From Myxococcales bacterium (GTDB taxonomy: Bacteria; Myxococcota; Myxococcia; Myxococcales; Myxococcaceae): 64,000 nucleotides of DNA. Positions 39,762 through 47,265 of this stretch are shown here, piece by piece. A model generated the notes under the pieces. It was not told the DNA's origin. It did no database searches and saw only the letters and a program-made list of their open reading frames with translations. How positions within the stretch are numbered: position 1 is the stretch's first letter; each line of letters opens with the position of its first letter. The translations under genes were made by a program, and so were the position numbers. The stretch lies in contig JADLDB010000094.1 of assembly GCA_020846875.1 (NCBI GenBank), positions 91,840 to 155,839 on the forward strand, written 5' to 3'.

Positions 39762-41321
39762 ATGCGCGCCGACCTACCGGGGGATGGGGCCGAGGCCGGC
39801 GAGGGCCTGGGGGAGGTGCTCGTGCCGGGCCTCATCCACGAGCTGCGCCACCCGCTGACGGGCATGAAGGCCGGGCTCCAGTTGCTCGCCCAGGCGCTGG
39901 GCCCCGGCGCGACGAAGGGCGAGGAGTGGGCGCTGGTCACCGCGCAGCTCGCGCGCCTGGAGGAGCTGTTCCAGAGCTATGAGGAGTTCCTGCGCCCCGA
40001 GCAGGCGGCGCAGGGCTCGTTTCTGCTCGCGGGCGTGGTGGACCACGCGGTCGGGCTGTTGCGCCACCGCACGAGGCCCTTCGGCGACGCCTTCACCTGC
40101 CAGGTGCCGGCATCGCCCGTCACCGTCAGCGGCACGCCGCGCGCCGTCACCCACGCCCTCACCAACCTGCTGGTGAACGCGCTCGACGCCGTCGAGGAGG
40201 CCGGCGGGCGCAGGCGCGTCGAGGTGCGCCTCGTCCAGCCGATGGGGACGGACAGCGTCGAGCTCCGGGTGAGCGACGAGGGCACGGGCATCAAGCCGGA
40301 GGTCGCCGAGCGCCTGTTCGCGGCGCGAGTCACCAGCAAGGCCCCGGGCAAGGGCTCCGGGCTGGGGCTGTGGATCGCCAGGCGCATGCTCGCCGCCTGC
40401 GAAGGGAGCGTGGCGCTGGTGCCCGCGGGCGACGCGCAGCGCGCGCCCTGGGCCGCGACGGAGTTCTGCATCACCCTGCGCAAGGCGGCGACCGGGCCGG
40501 TGTTCTCCTCGCCCACGCCGGCGCCGCAGCCCGCCCCTTCCCCGACGCCCGCCGCCGCCGAACCTCTGGACGTGCTGGTGGTGGACGACGAGCCCACCAT
40601 CACGTCGCTCTTGCAGTCGCTGCTCTTCCGGCTGGGCCACCGCGTTACCACCACCACCTCCAGCGCGCGGGCGGCCGAGCTGCTCACCGCCGGGAAGTTC
40701 GACCTGCTCATCACCGACAAGAACATGCCGGGCCTGACGGGCGTGGACCTGGCCAGGGCAGCCCGCGAGCGGCACCCCAGAATCCTGGTGATGCTCATCA
40801 CCGCCTTCGCGTCGAAGGAGTCCGCCAGCGAGTTGCGGAAGCTGGGCGTCGACGACTACCTCAAGAAGCCGTTCGAGCTCGACGACCTGGCCGCCCGCCT
40901 CCGCGAGCTTCAGGCGCGAAGCAAGGCCCTGAGCAAGGCGGCGGCGGCGCCGGCCCCGGGGGCGGACGGCGCGGTGCGGCTCGCGGCGGTGGCGGTGGAG
41001 CAGAAGGTCTTCGAGCAGCTCCGCGCTGCGATGGGCCTCCTCGAAGGCACGGCCGTCGCCGTCCCCGACGTCTCCGCGGCGCTCGCCCTCGTCCCGCAGG
41101 TGGACCTGGTGGTGGTGGCGGCGCAGCACCTCACGCGGGAAGCGAAGCTGGCGGTGTGGAAGGTGCGGGTCGAGCGGCCCGGCTTCGGCGTGGTGCTGCT
41201 GTCCGACGGAGGCCTCGAAGACGAGCTGGTGGGCATCAGCGTCGGCACGCGGTTTCTCCTCGGTACGGGCCTCGAGCTTCCTCAGGCAGAGGCGGTGCTG
41301 CGGGCGGCGCTGGGGCGGTAG
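39762..41321 (+). CDS. Soluble hybrid histidine kinase with receiver domain
   Basis: This 519-residue cytoplasmic protein has no input domain. The N-terminal HisKA helix carries the phospho-acceptor His in GLIHELRHPLTGMKAGLQLL. An ATPase domain follows with N box LTNLLVNALDAVEEAGG, G1 DEGTGIKPEVAERLF and G2 GKGSGLGLWIARRML. After a Pro/Ala linker comes a receiver domain (LDVLVVDDEPTITSLLQSLL) with Asp in LLITDKNMPGLTGVDLA and Lys in YLKKPFELDDL. The last 110 residues look like a degenerate second receiver. It needs a partner for sensing. It lies between unrelated genes. Confidence 0.88.
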   Translation: MRADLPGDGAEAGEGLGEVLVPGLIHELRHPLTGMKAGLQLLAQALGPGATKGEEWALVTAQLARLEELFQSYEEFLRPEQAAQGSFLLAGVVDHAVGLLRHRTRPFGDAFTCQVPASPVTVSGTPRAVTHALTNLLVNALDAVEEAGGRRRVEVRLVQPMGTDSVELRVSDEGTGIKPEVAERLFAARVTSKAPGKGSGLGLWIARRMLAACEGSVALVPAGDAQRAPWAATEFCITLRKAATGPVFSSPTPAPQPAPSPTPAAAEPLDVLVVDDEPTITSLLQSLLFRLGHRVTTTTSSARAAELLTAGKFDLLITDKNMPGLTGVDLARAARERHPRILVMLITAFASKESASELRKLGVDDYLKKPFELDDLAARLRELQARSKALSKAAAAPAPGADGAVRLAAVAVEQKVFEQLRAAMGLLEGTAVAVPDVSAALALVPQVDLVVVAAQHLTREAKLAVWKVRVERPGFGVVLLSDGGLEDELVGISVGTRFLLGTGLELPQAEAVLRAALGR

Positions 41322-41387
41322 CTGTGGCCACCGAAGCCACTGAAATCACAAGAAGAGCGTCCCGACTGTAAAGCGCTGGCACAGCTT

Positions 41388-41402
41388 CCTCGAAAAACGA
41401 GG
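41388..41402. other. Short perfect hairpin
   Basis: CCTCG-AAAAA-CGAGG forms a 5-bp stem with an A5 loop, 67 bp after the hybrid kinase stop and 26 bp before the next gene. It may end the kinase transcript or sit in the next gene's leader; no T run follows. Confidence 0.25.
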
Positions 41403-41427
41403 AGCCGCGCTTGTCCGACACTGGCGC

Positions 41428-42354
41428 ATGACCTCGACCCTGCGAGTGGGCAGCCAATCCCCGGCCGTGAAGGCGATGCAGCAGCAGTTGGCGAAGCTGG
41501 GCCACTACACCGTGCGCGTCGACGGGGACTACGGCCCCTTGACGAAGAAGGCGGTCGCGTCCTTCGAGAAGGCGCGCGGCCTGCGGGCCGACGGCGTCGC
41601 TGACGGGAAGATGCGCGACGCGCTGGCGAAGGCGGTCGCGCCCAGGCCGCTGCGGGTTGGCTCCTCTGGGCCGGCCGTGCGCGCGCTGCAGACGCGCCTG
41701 CAGGCGCTCGGCTACTACAAGTCCACCATCGACGGCAGGTACGGCCGGGCAACGAAGGCGGCGGTGCAGGCGTTCGAGCGCAAGCACGGCTGGAATGTCG
41801 ACGGCATCGCCGGCCAGCGCCTGCAAGAGACTGCCGCGAAGGAAGCCAGCACCGTCAAGAAGCCTTCCTGGCAGACGGCCCCCCCGCCTCCGAGCGACTA
41901 CCGCGTCGTCCGCTTCCGTGGCGTGAGGGTGAACGTGCGCACCAGGGTGATGATCGAGCGCGCCGAGTCGTACATGAAGAAGATGGGCCTCGGGAAGAAG
42001 CTCTCTTTCTCGCAGGGCAGCTACAACACCTCGGTCGCCGCGAGCGCTGGCACCCACGACGGCGGTGGCGCGCTGGACATCAGGATTCTGGGGTACTCGT
42101 CGAAGAACGCGGACAAGGTGGTGAAGGCGCTGCGCATGGCGGGCTTCGCGGCGTGGCGGCGCGGCGTGGCGGACCCGTTCGCTCCGCACATCCACGCCAT
42201 CGCCATCGGCGACAAGCGCGCCGCGCCCCTCGCGAGGTCCCAGGTGGCCGAGTACTTCCGCGGGGGCGACGGGCTGGTCGGCAGCCGGCGCGACATCCAC
42301 CTCACCTCGGTGGGCCACAACATCGGCCGCCCGGTGCCGAACTGGGCGAAGTGA
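41428..42354 (+). CDS. Peptidoglycan-binding M15-like peptidase
   Basis: This 308-residue protein has two PG_binding_1 repeats at the N-terminus (residues about 4-70 and 75-140; LRVGSQSPAVKAMQQQLAKL and LRVGSSGPAVRALQTRLQAL). A Pro linker follows, then a C-terminal domain with M15/VanY-type zinc ligands: GTHDGGGALDI (His and Asp seven residues apart) and a later APHIHAIAIGD. It would cut peptide cross-links in cell-wall peptidoglycan. No signal peptide is evident, which is unusual for this activity. Export by lysis or another route is possible. Its stop overlaps a possible GTG start of the next gene. Confidence 0.78.
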   Translation: MTSTLRVGSQSPAVKAMQQQLAKLGHYTVRVDGDYGPLTKKAVASFEKARGLRADGVADGKMRDALAKAVAPRPLRVGSSGPAVRALQTRLQALGYYKSTIDGRYGRATKAAVQAFERKHGWNVDGIAGQRLQETAAKEASTVKKPSWQTAPPPPSDYRVVRFRGVRVNVRTRVMIERAESYMKKMGLGKKLSFSQGSYNTSVAASAGTHDGGGALDIRILGYSSKNADKVVKALRMAGFAAWRRGVADPFAPHIHAIAIGDKRAAPLARSQVAEYFRGGDGLVGSRRDIHLTSVGHNIGRPVPNWAK

Positions 42355-43592
42355 GGGCCTGCCCGCCGCCGCATTCCAACGACGAGCTGACGGCCGTCCT
42401 CTTCCGCTTGCCGCGCCTCGCCAGAAGACAGCCAGCGACTGAAGCAGCCGCCGCCGGGCGCGCGGAAGGCGCAGGCCAGGCGCACCGGCGACTGCGCCCT
42501 GAGGCGACGAGGACGGCGTGGAGCGCGCGCACGTCCTTCCTTGCCTTCGTCGTCGCCACCTTCCTCGCCGCCTGTGGCGCGCCGCCGCCGGGGCGGGACG
42601 TCATCGAGGACGCGGGAGCGCCGCCGGCTGCCGCGGGGGCGTTCGACCCCGGCGACGAAGACGGCGACTACGACGGCGGCGGGGACCCTGGCTCCGACGC
42701 CGGCACCGACGCGCCCGACGAGGACGCAGGGGCGCCGGCGGACGCGGGCGCGGCGCCTCCTGAGGTGACGGTGGTGGAGCAGCCGCTGCGGGTGCTGCAC
42801 TGGAACATCGCCGGCGGGAAGGAGAACGACTGCCGGACCGAGCTCATCGCCCGCGCCGTGCGCCGCCTCGCGGTGGCCCAGCGCGCCGACTTCGTGGGGC
42901 TCAATGAGGTGTGCCCCGCGCAGCACGACGCCATCCGTGAGGCCCTGCGCGTGGCCTGGGGCCTGGGCCCCGGCGCGGTCTTCTCCGCGTACCAGGGCGA
43001 CAACGTCCCGCGCGTGGTGGGCAACGCCATCTATTCCCGGCGCGGCCTGTCCGACGTGCTGCGCCAGAAGCTGGGCAGGGACCAGTACGGCGACCGCTTC
43101 CTCCTCTGCGGCCGGGTGCCGGCCCAGCCGCACCTCCGCTTCTGCAGCGCGCACCTTTCGGTGGGAGACGCCGTCGCGTCGGCCCAGGTGAGCACCGTGC
43201 TTTCGCGCCTCGAGACGTGGTGGACGCAGGGCGGCGACACCGTCTTCCTCTCCGGAGACTTGAACCTCGCCGCCAACCACCCCGGCCTCGACGCCGTCTA
43301 CTCCGACACGGTGGACACGCCTCACAATCGCAACAACACCGGGCGGTACCACGAGCTCGACGACGACGACGCCGGCAACTGCCCCGGCTACGGCGAGCGC
43401 TCCACGCCCGGCGTCGCCGGCGGCCCGTGCGCCACCGGTGGGAAGATCGACTTCATCTTCGTGCGCCGCGACCGCGTCGTGGGGGCGGACTACGCGGGCG
43501 ACACCCTCGACATCCCCGACGACTGCACCGGCGCGTGCTCCGACCACCGCCCCGTCACCGGCTACGCCAGGGTGCGAATCCGGCAGGACTGA
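42351..43592 (+). CDS. Lipoprotein of the endonuclease/exonuclease/phosphatase superfamily
   Basis: Up to 413 residues are open from a GTG at 42351 that overlaps the previous stop (GTGA). A clear lipoprotein signal appears only about 55 residues in (TSFLAFVVATFLAACGAPPP, lipobox LAAC), so the real start is uncertain. A TTG at 42408 is another option, and a small indel could hide a nearer start. A Gly/Asp/Ala-rich spacer follows. The EEP fold then shows LRVLHWNIAGGKENDC, ADFVGLNEVCPAQHD, HLRFCSAHLSVGDAVAS, VFLSGDLNLAANHPG and a closing SDHRPVTGYARV. The metal and catalytic residues (Asn, Glu, Asp-x-Asn, Asp-His) are all present. The substrate could be nucleic acid or a phospholipid/phosphate ester. 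Confidence 0.8.
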   Translation: MRACPPPHSNDELTAVLFRLPRLARRQPATEAAAAGRAEGAGQAHRRLRPEATRTAWSARTSFLAFVVATFLAACGAPPPGRDVIEDAGAPPAAAGAFDPGDEDGDYDGGGDPGSDAGTDAPDEDAGAPADAGAAPPEVTVVEQPLRVLHWNIAGGKENDCRTELIARAVRRLAVAQRADFVGLNEVCPAQHDAIREALRVAWGLGPGAVFSAYQGDNVPRVVGNAIYSRRGLSDVLRQKLGRDQYGDRFLLCGRVPAQPHLRFCSAHLSVGDAVASAQVSTVLSRLETWWTQGGDTVFLSGDLNLAANHPGLDAVYSDTVDTPHNRNNTGRYHELDDDDAGNCPGYGERSTPGVAGGPCATGGKIDFIFVRRDRVVGADYAGDTLDIPDDCTGACSDHRPVTGYARVRIRQD

Positions 43593-43676
43593 CGGGGTCC
43601 ACGACAGGGGAGGAGGGCCGCCGTGAGGCGGACCTCGGCGACGCGCGCCCCCGTGCTTGCAGCGGGCGGTCGGCGG

Positions 43677-45029
43677 TCAGAACGGCGCGTGAATGGTGCT
43701 CGCCGGTCTGATCCGGTCGACCGCCCACTTCGGCAGCACGCTGGCGACCGGCCACCGCAGCCAGCGCGCGAACGAGCCCACCTGCTGGCGCACCGAGCCG
43801 TCCCGCGAGGAGGCCCCGCCCGCGCGCCGCGGCCGCAGCGAGCGAGAGACGGCGCCCAGCCCGATGCGGGCGAAGCTGCCGACGAACTGGGCCGGGCGGC
43901 GCTCCGCCCCCATGAGGATGTTCAAGGTGCGGTCGCGCTCGCTGGGATCCTTCCGCCAGGCCTCGTACAGCGTCTGCCGGAGCGCGTCCCCCACGTCGGG
44001 GCGGCCGAGGAGCTGGTACACCGAGGTGGACATCAGCTCCGGCACCCACGTCTCACGCGCGCCGTTCTCGCGGTAGCTCGCCAGATCGCCGGCCTCGACC
44101 GCCTGCGCCAGCAGCGTCACGTCGAGCAGCCCGACGGCCACCCCCGCCGAGCAGAGCGGGTGACACAGGCCCACCGAGTCCCCCACCAGCGCGATTCGCC
44201 CCTCGCCGCGCACCGTGCGCGGCTGGAAGAAGGTCGCCGTCCACCGGGTGGAGTCACTGCTCAGCGCCGCGCGCGCGGGCTCGCGCAGGCTCGCGGGCAG
44301 CGCGCCCTCGAAGGCCCGGTACAGCAGCTCCTTGTCCCGGCGCAGCGCCGACTCCGCCTCGGGGACGTCCAGGCACAGCCGCACCTCGTCGCGCGACACG
44401 CGGTAGGCCAGCACCAGCCCGGGCCCGCCCATGAAGATGTGGCCATACCCCTCGGTGGGCAGCGCCACCCGGCCGTCGAGGCTCAGCGCGGCCATGTACG
44501 ACACCACGTCCCGGTTGGTGTCGGAGGCCAGGGCGCGGCGGCACACGGACGACCTGCCTTCCGCCCCGATGATCAGCTCCGCGCTCACCTCCCGGTCCTC
44601 GCGCGAGTCCTGGACGTGGAAGCGCACGCGCCCGTCCCGCTGCGCGTCGATCGCCCGGGCGAACGGTATGTACTCGACGTTCGGCAGGGCCACCGCCTGC
44701 TCGCGCAGGCTCACCGACAAGTCGTAGTGCGAGCAGCAGAAGCCGCGCTGGCTGTCCGGGTACGGCAGGGGGATGGGGGCGCTGCCGTCCTCAGGGTGGA
44801 CGATGAAGCCCGCGCCCGCGTCGTTCTCCTGACCCGCCTTCGGCAATTGGAGGCCGAGGCCGCCCATCAGCGCCACGACGGTCGGGTGCATCCACTCGCC
44901 TGCGTAGCGACGCACGGCGTCCGGCGCCGCCTCGAGCAACAAGCACCGCTTCCCCTGCTTCGCCAGAGCGAACGCCGCCGCAGAGCCGATCGGCCCGGCG
45001 CCCACCACCACTACGTCGTAGTCCTTCAT
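43677..45029 (-). CDS. FAD-dependent monooxygenase, squalene-epoxidase-like
   Basis: This 450-residue flavoprotein starts MKDYDVVVVGAGPIGSAAAF with the Rossmann GxGxxG motif and the acidic LLLEA end. The second FAD motif RIALVGDSVGLCHPLCSAG resembles squalene monooxygenase (GDALNMRHPLTGGG) more than UbiH. A segment ELIIGAEGRSSVCRRAL is the DG-type motif of this class. The C-terminal 90 residues hold hydrophobic helices that may attach it to the membrane. GGGAGA lies 6 bases before the ATG. Possible roles include sterol/hopanoid-type epoxidation or another polyketide/quinone hydroxylation. The family call is solid but the substrate is not. Confidence 0.8.
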   Translation of the reverse strand: MKDYDVVVVGAGPIGSAAAFALAKQGKRCLLLEAAPDAVRRYAGEWMHPTVVALMGGLGLQLPKAGQENDAGAGFIVHPEDGSAPIPLPYPDSQRGFCCSHYDLSVSLREQAVALPNVEYIPFARAIDAQRDGRVRFHVQDSREDREVSAELIIGAEGRSSVCRRALASDTNRDVVSYMAALSLDGRVALPTEGYGHIFMGGPGLVLAYRVSRDEVRLCLDVPEAESALRRDKELLYRAFEGALPASLREPARAALSSDSTRWTATFFQPRTVRGEGRIALVGDSVGLCHPLCSAGVAVGLLDVTLLAQAVEAGDLASYRENGARETWVPELMSTSVYQLLGRPDVGDALRQTLYEAWRKDPSERDRTLNILMGAERRPAQFVGSFARIGLGAVSRSLRPRRAGGASSRDGSVRQQVGSFARWLRWPVASVLPKWAVDRIRPASTIHAPF

Positions 45030-45042
45030 CGGTGTCTCCCTC

Positions 45043-45058
45043 GAGCGGCGCGCCGCTC
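45043..45058. promoter_or_regulatory. Perfect 16-bp palindrome upstream of the flavoprotein gene
   Basis: GAGCGGCGCGCCGCTC is perfectly self-complementary and lies 13 bases before the ATG, just ahead of the ribosome site. It could be an operator or an mRNA hairpin that hinders translation; GC-rich palindromes also arise by chance here. Confidence 0.3.
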
Positions 45059-45183
45059 TCGCGCCCCCGCCTCTTCGAGAGCACCGCACCTCTACCGAAG
45101 CCGCGCGCCGGGGATGATGACGGGAGTCAAGCGCGCGAAATTCCTCGACTTTCGCTGACAGATGACAGCGGTCGCGCCAGCCC

Positions 45184-45564
45184 TCACTCGAAGACGGCCG
45201 CCCACTCCTCGCGCGTCAGCACTCCGTGCAGCGCGCCGCGCAGGCGCACCAGCGCGTCGTCGCCGTCGGCTTCCGCGGCCAGGAGGTGACTCGCCACGCC
45301 CCGAAGCTCGGCCTCCGAGGCGCGCTGCTGCTGCAGCACCGGCGCGGCGGTGAGCAGCTCGGCCTCGACGCGCCGAAACCCGTCGACGCGCGCGCGCTCG
45401 AGGTGGTCGACGGCGCGCAGCGCCACGCGCCGGCGCTCGGGCGAGGCTACGTGTTGCTCGAGGCGCGCCCTCAGCTCGTTCGTCTGCAGCACGCCGCGGC
45501 CGGCGCCCTTGCCGACGCCGGGCATGAAGAGCGCCATCAGCCCGATGACGAGCGCGATGATCAC
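45184..45564 (-). CDS. Small membrane-anchored protein with C-terminal LTxEEW motif
   Basis: This 126-residue protein starts at a GTG (45564) overlapping the upstream stop as GTGA. One N-terminal membrane helix (MIIALVIGLMALFMPGVGKG) is followed by a helical periplasmic part rich in Arg/Glu/Ala (NELRARLEQHVASPERRRVA), ending LTREEWAAVFE. The closing motif is shared with the upstream lipoprotein gene, and it resembles the LTPEQ-type motif of Spy/CpxP-like periplasmic proteins. It is the last gene of a three-gene minus-strand unit. Confidence 0.65.
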   Translation of the reverse strand: MIIALVIGLMALFMPGVGKGAGRGVLQTNELRARLEQHVASPERRRVALRAVDHLERARVDGFRRVEAELLTAAPVLQQQRASEAELRGVASHLLAAEADGDDALVRLRGALHGVLTREEWAAVFE

Positions 45565-46037
45565 CGCGCGCCCTCCCGGCCTTCGAGCGCGCGGCGCTCC
45601 AGCGCCGCCCGGACCGCGTCGAGGTAGGCCTGCAGCGACGCGAGGCGGTGCTTCGCGAGCCGCTCCCACTCCTCGGCCGTCAGCAGGTCCGCCAGGCGGA
45701 TCCGCAGCGCGATGAGCCGGTCGAGGTCCTGCCTGCGCTCTTCCCGCCACTGGCTCACCAGCGCCTCGAGCTCGTCGGGCGTGGTGTCGTAGCGGCGGTT
45801 CGCCTCACGCAGCCGCGTCGCCCACGCGCGCTCGCGCGTCGCGCTCGCCAGGGCCAGCTCGTACACCTGGCCCGTGACGGCCAGCACCGCGTCTCGGCGG
45901 CGCTCGTCGGCGACGTCCTCGCGCACCGTCTGCTCCAGGTGCTCCAGCGCGTCGGCCAGCGTCTGCTCGGGCGGCGGCGGCGGCTTCGCGCACCCGAGGA
46001 TCAGCAGCAGGGCAAGCGCGGCGCAGCGCCTGGGCAC
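45561..46037 (-). CDS. Lipoprotein with CpxP/Spy-like helical pattern
   Basis: This 158-residue protein starts at a GTG at 46037 with AAGGAGG just upstream. The signal MPRRCAALALLLILGCAKPP gives a lipobox (ILGC). The mature chain is nearly all helix, with heptads (LADALEHLEQTVREDVADER, REERRQDLDRLIALRIRL) and an LTAEEWERLAKHR end. The pattern resembles CpxP/Spy stress proteins, which bind misfolded envelope proteins or metals, but this is not certain. It is co-transcribed with the downstream small protein and the upstream outer-membrane protein. Confidence 0.6.
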   Translation of the reverse strand: MPRRCAALALLLILGCAKPPPPPEQTLADALEHLEQTVREDVADERRRDAVLAVTGQVYELALASATRERAWATRLREANRRYDTTPDELEALVSQWREERRQDLDRLIALRIRLADLLTAEEWERLAKHRLASLQAYLDAVRAALERRALEGREGAR

Positions 46038-46052
46038 CAGGCCTCCTTCTCG

Positions 46053-47114
46053 TCAAAGGACGTCGAAGCGGTACTCGAGCGAGGCCATAAAGGTGAGCCG
46101 GCTCGAGAGGAAGCCGCCTTCGGCGCGGAACATCCAGTCGCGACCATAGGCGAACTGCGCGCCCACCAGCATGTTCCACGGCTGCGTGGGGTTCTTGTCC
46201 AGCGAGTACGAGACGGACGCCGTGGGCGGCTGAGTGCCGTCGGCCCAGCCCTGGAACCCGGCGGCGAGGTTGGTGCAAGGCTCCTTGCGCGGGTCGTTCG
46301 GCCGGTACTCGGCGCACTTCGCGTTCACCGCGTCCACCTGCTCCTGCGTCGGGGCGGGCAGCACCTCGGCCAGCTTCACCGAGCCCCGGGTGCCTACGCC
46401 CACCATCACGCCGCTCGCCCCAGCCCACAGCGCCATCGAGAACCTCTTGCCCAGCTTGATGGTGTAGCCGGCGCGCAGCGACAGCAGGTTCGCGCCCATC
46501 AGGTCCGCGAGGCGGTCGACGTCGGCCACCGAGAAGTTGAAGTCGGCGACGCCGAAGAAGCCCTTGTACCCGCCCTGCAGCGTGCCGCCCAGCGACAGCA
46601 CGAAGGCGGTAGACTTCGCCGTCGTCTGAAAGGCCACCGGTCCGGTGATGTTCACCGTCGTCTGCGAGGTGCCCACGGCGGCGACGCCGTACACCGAGAA
46701 GAAGGGCAGCACCATGAAGTTGGGCCGAATGGACAGGGAGTGGGCGCGCGCCACCGAGGTGCCGAACTCAATCAGCCCGACGTCCTGCGGTGGGTTGTCG
46801 TTGAAGCCCAGCTTCAGGTTCGAGAGGGCGACGCCCATCTCCTGGTAGTAGTAGTTGAGGGACACGCCGAAGGGCTTGGGCAGCTCGATGCCCTTCGCGC
46901 GCAGCTTCGCGTTCCACAGCGGGAAGAGGCCGTACTCTTCTTCCTTCCCGGTGGGCGCCGGCGCGGGCCCTACCGCCACCGCGGGCGCGGCCGGCGCGGC
47001 AGGTGGAGGGGCGGGCGTGGAGGCGTCCTCTTGAGGACTCAGCGTGGAGGCGGTGGGCGCGTCGGGGGCCTGACCCAAGGCAGCGAGCAACACGACCCCG
47101 AGGTGGACGCTCAT
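46053..47114 (-). CDS. Outer-membrane beta-barrel-like protein
   Basis: This 353-residue protein begins with a signal-like start (MSVHLGVVLLAALGQAPDAP) and a Pro/Ala-rich linker. It continues as alternating strands typical of outer-membrane barrels (KPFGVSLNYYYQEMGVALSN, RPNFMVLPFFSVYGVAAVG, AFVLSLGGTLQGGYKGFFG, MLVGAQFAYGRDWMFRAEGG) and closes with LTFMASLEYRFDVL. The C-terminus deviates from the usual terminal Phe by one residue. A Cys pair lies in an extended loop near residue 255-270. Its function is unknown. It heads the three-gene unit that includes the two LTxEEW proteins. Confidence 0.7.
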   Translation of the reverse strand: MSVHLGVVLLAALGQAPDAPTASTLSPQEDASTPAPPPAAPAAPAVAVGPAPAPTGKEEEYGLFPLWNAKLRAKGIELPKPFGVSLNYYYQEMGVALSNLKLGFNDNPPQDVGLIEFGTSVARAHSLSIRPNFMVLPFFSVYGVAAVGTSQTTVNITGPVAFQTTAKSTAFVLSLGGTLQGGYKGFFGVADFNFSVADVDRLADLMGANLLSLRAGYTIKLGKRFSMALWAGASGVMVGVGTRGSVKLAEVLPAPTQEQVDAVNAKCAEYRPNDPRKEPCTNLAAGFQGWADGTQPPTASVSYSLDKNPTQPWNMLVGAQFAYGRDWMFRAEGGFLSSRLTFMASLEYRFDVL

Positions 47115-47265
47115 GGCTGGCTACCACACCGGAAGAGGCTCACAGTGTCCAGCCTCGAGATGCCGAACGCAGTCACGGCGGTGGATTCGCCGGCCTCGGC
47201 AGCGGCGCTGAGGGCTAAGGTGCCGGCGCCGGAACCGGCAGCCCTCCACCGGCGTCGAGGCCCTC

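Noticed and set aside
41376..41390. TGGCACAGCTTCC looked like a sigma-54 -24 element before the M15 gene.
   Set aside because: There is no GC at the invariant -12 position 10 bases later.
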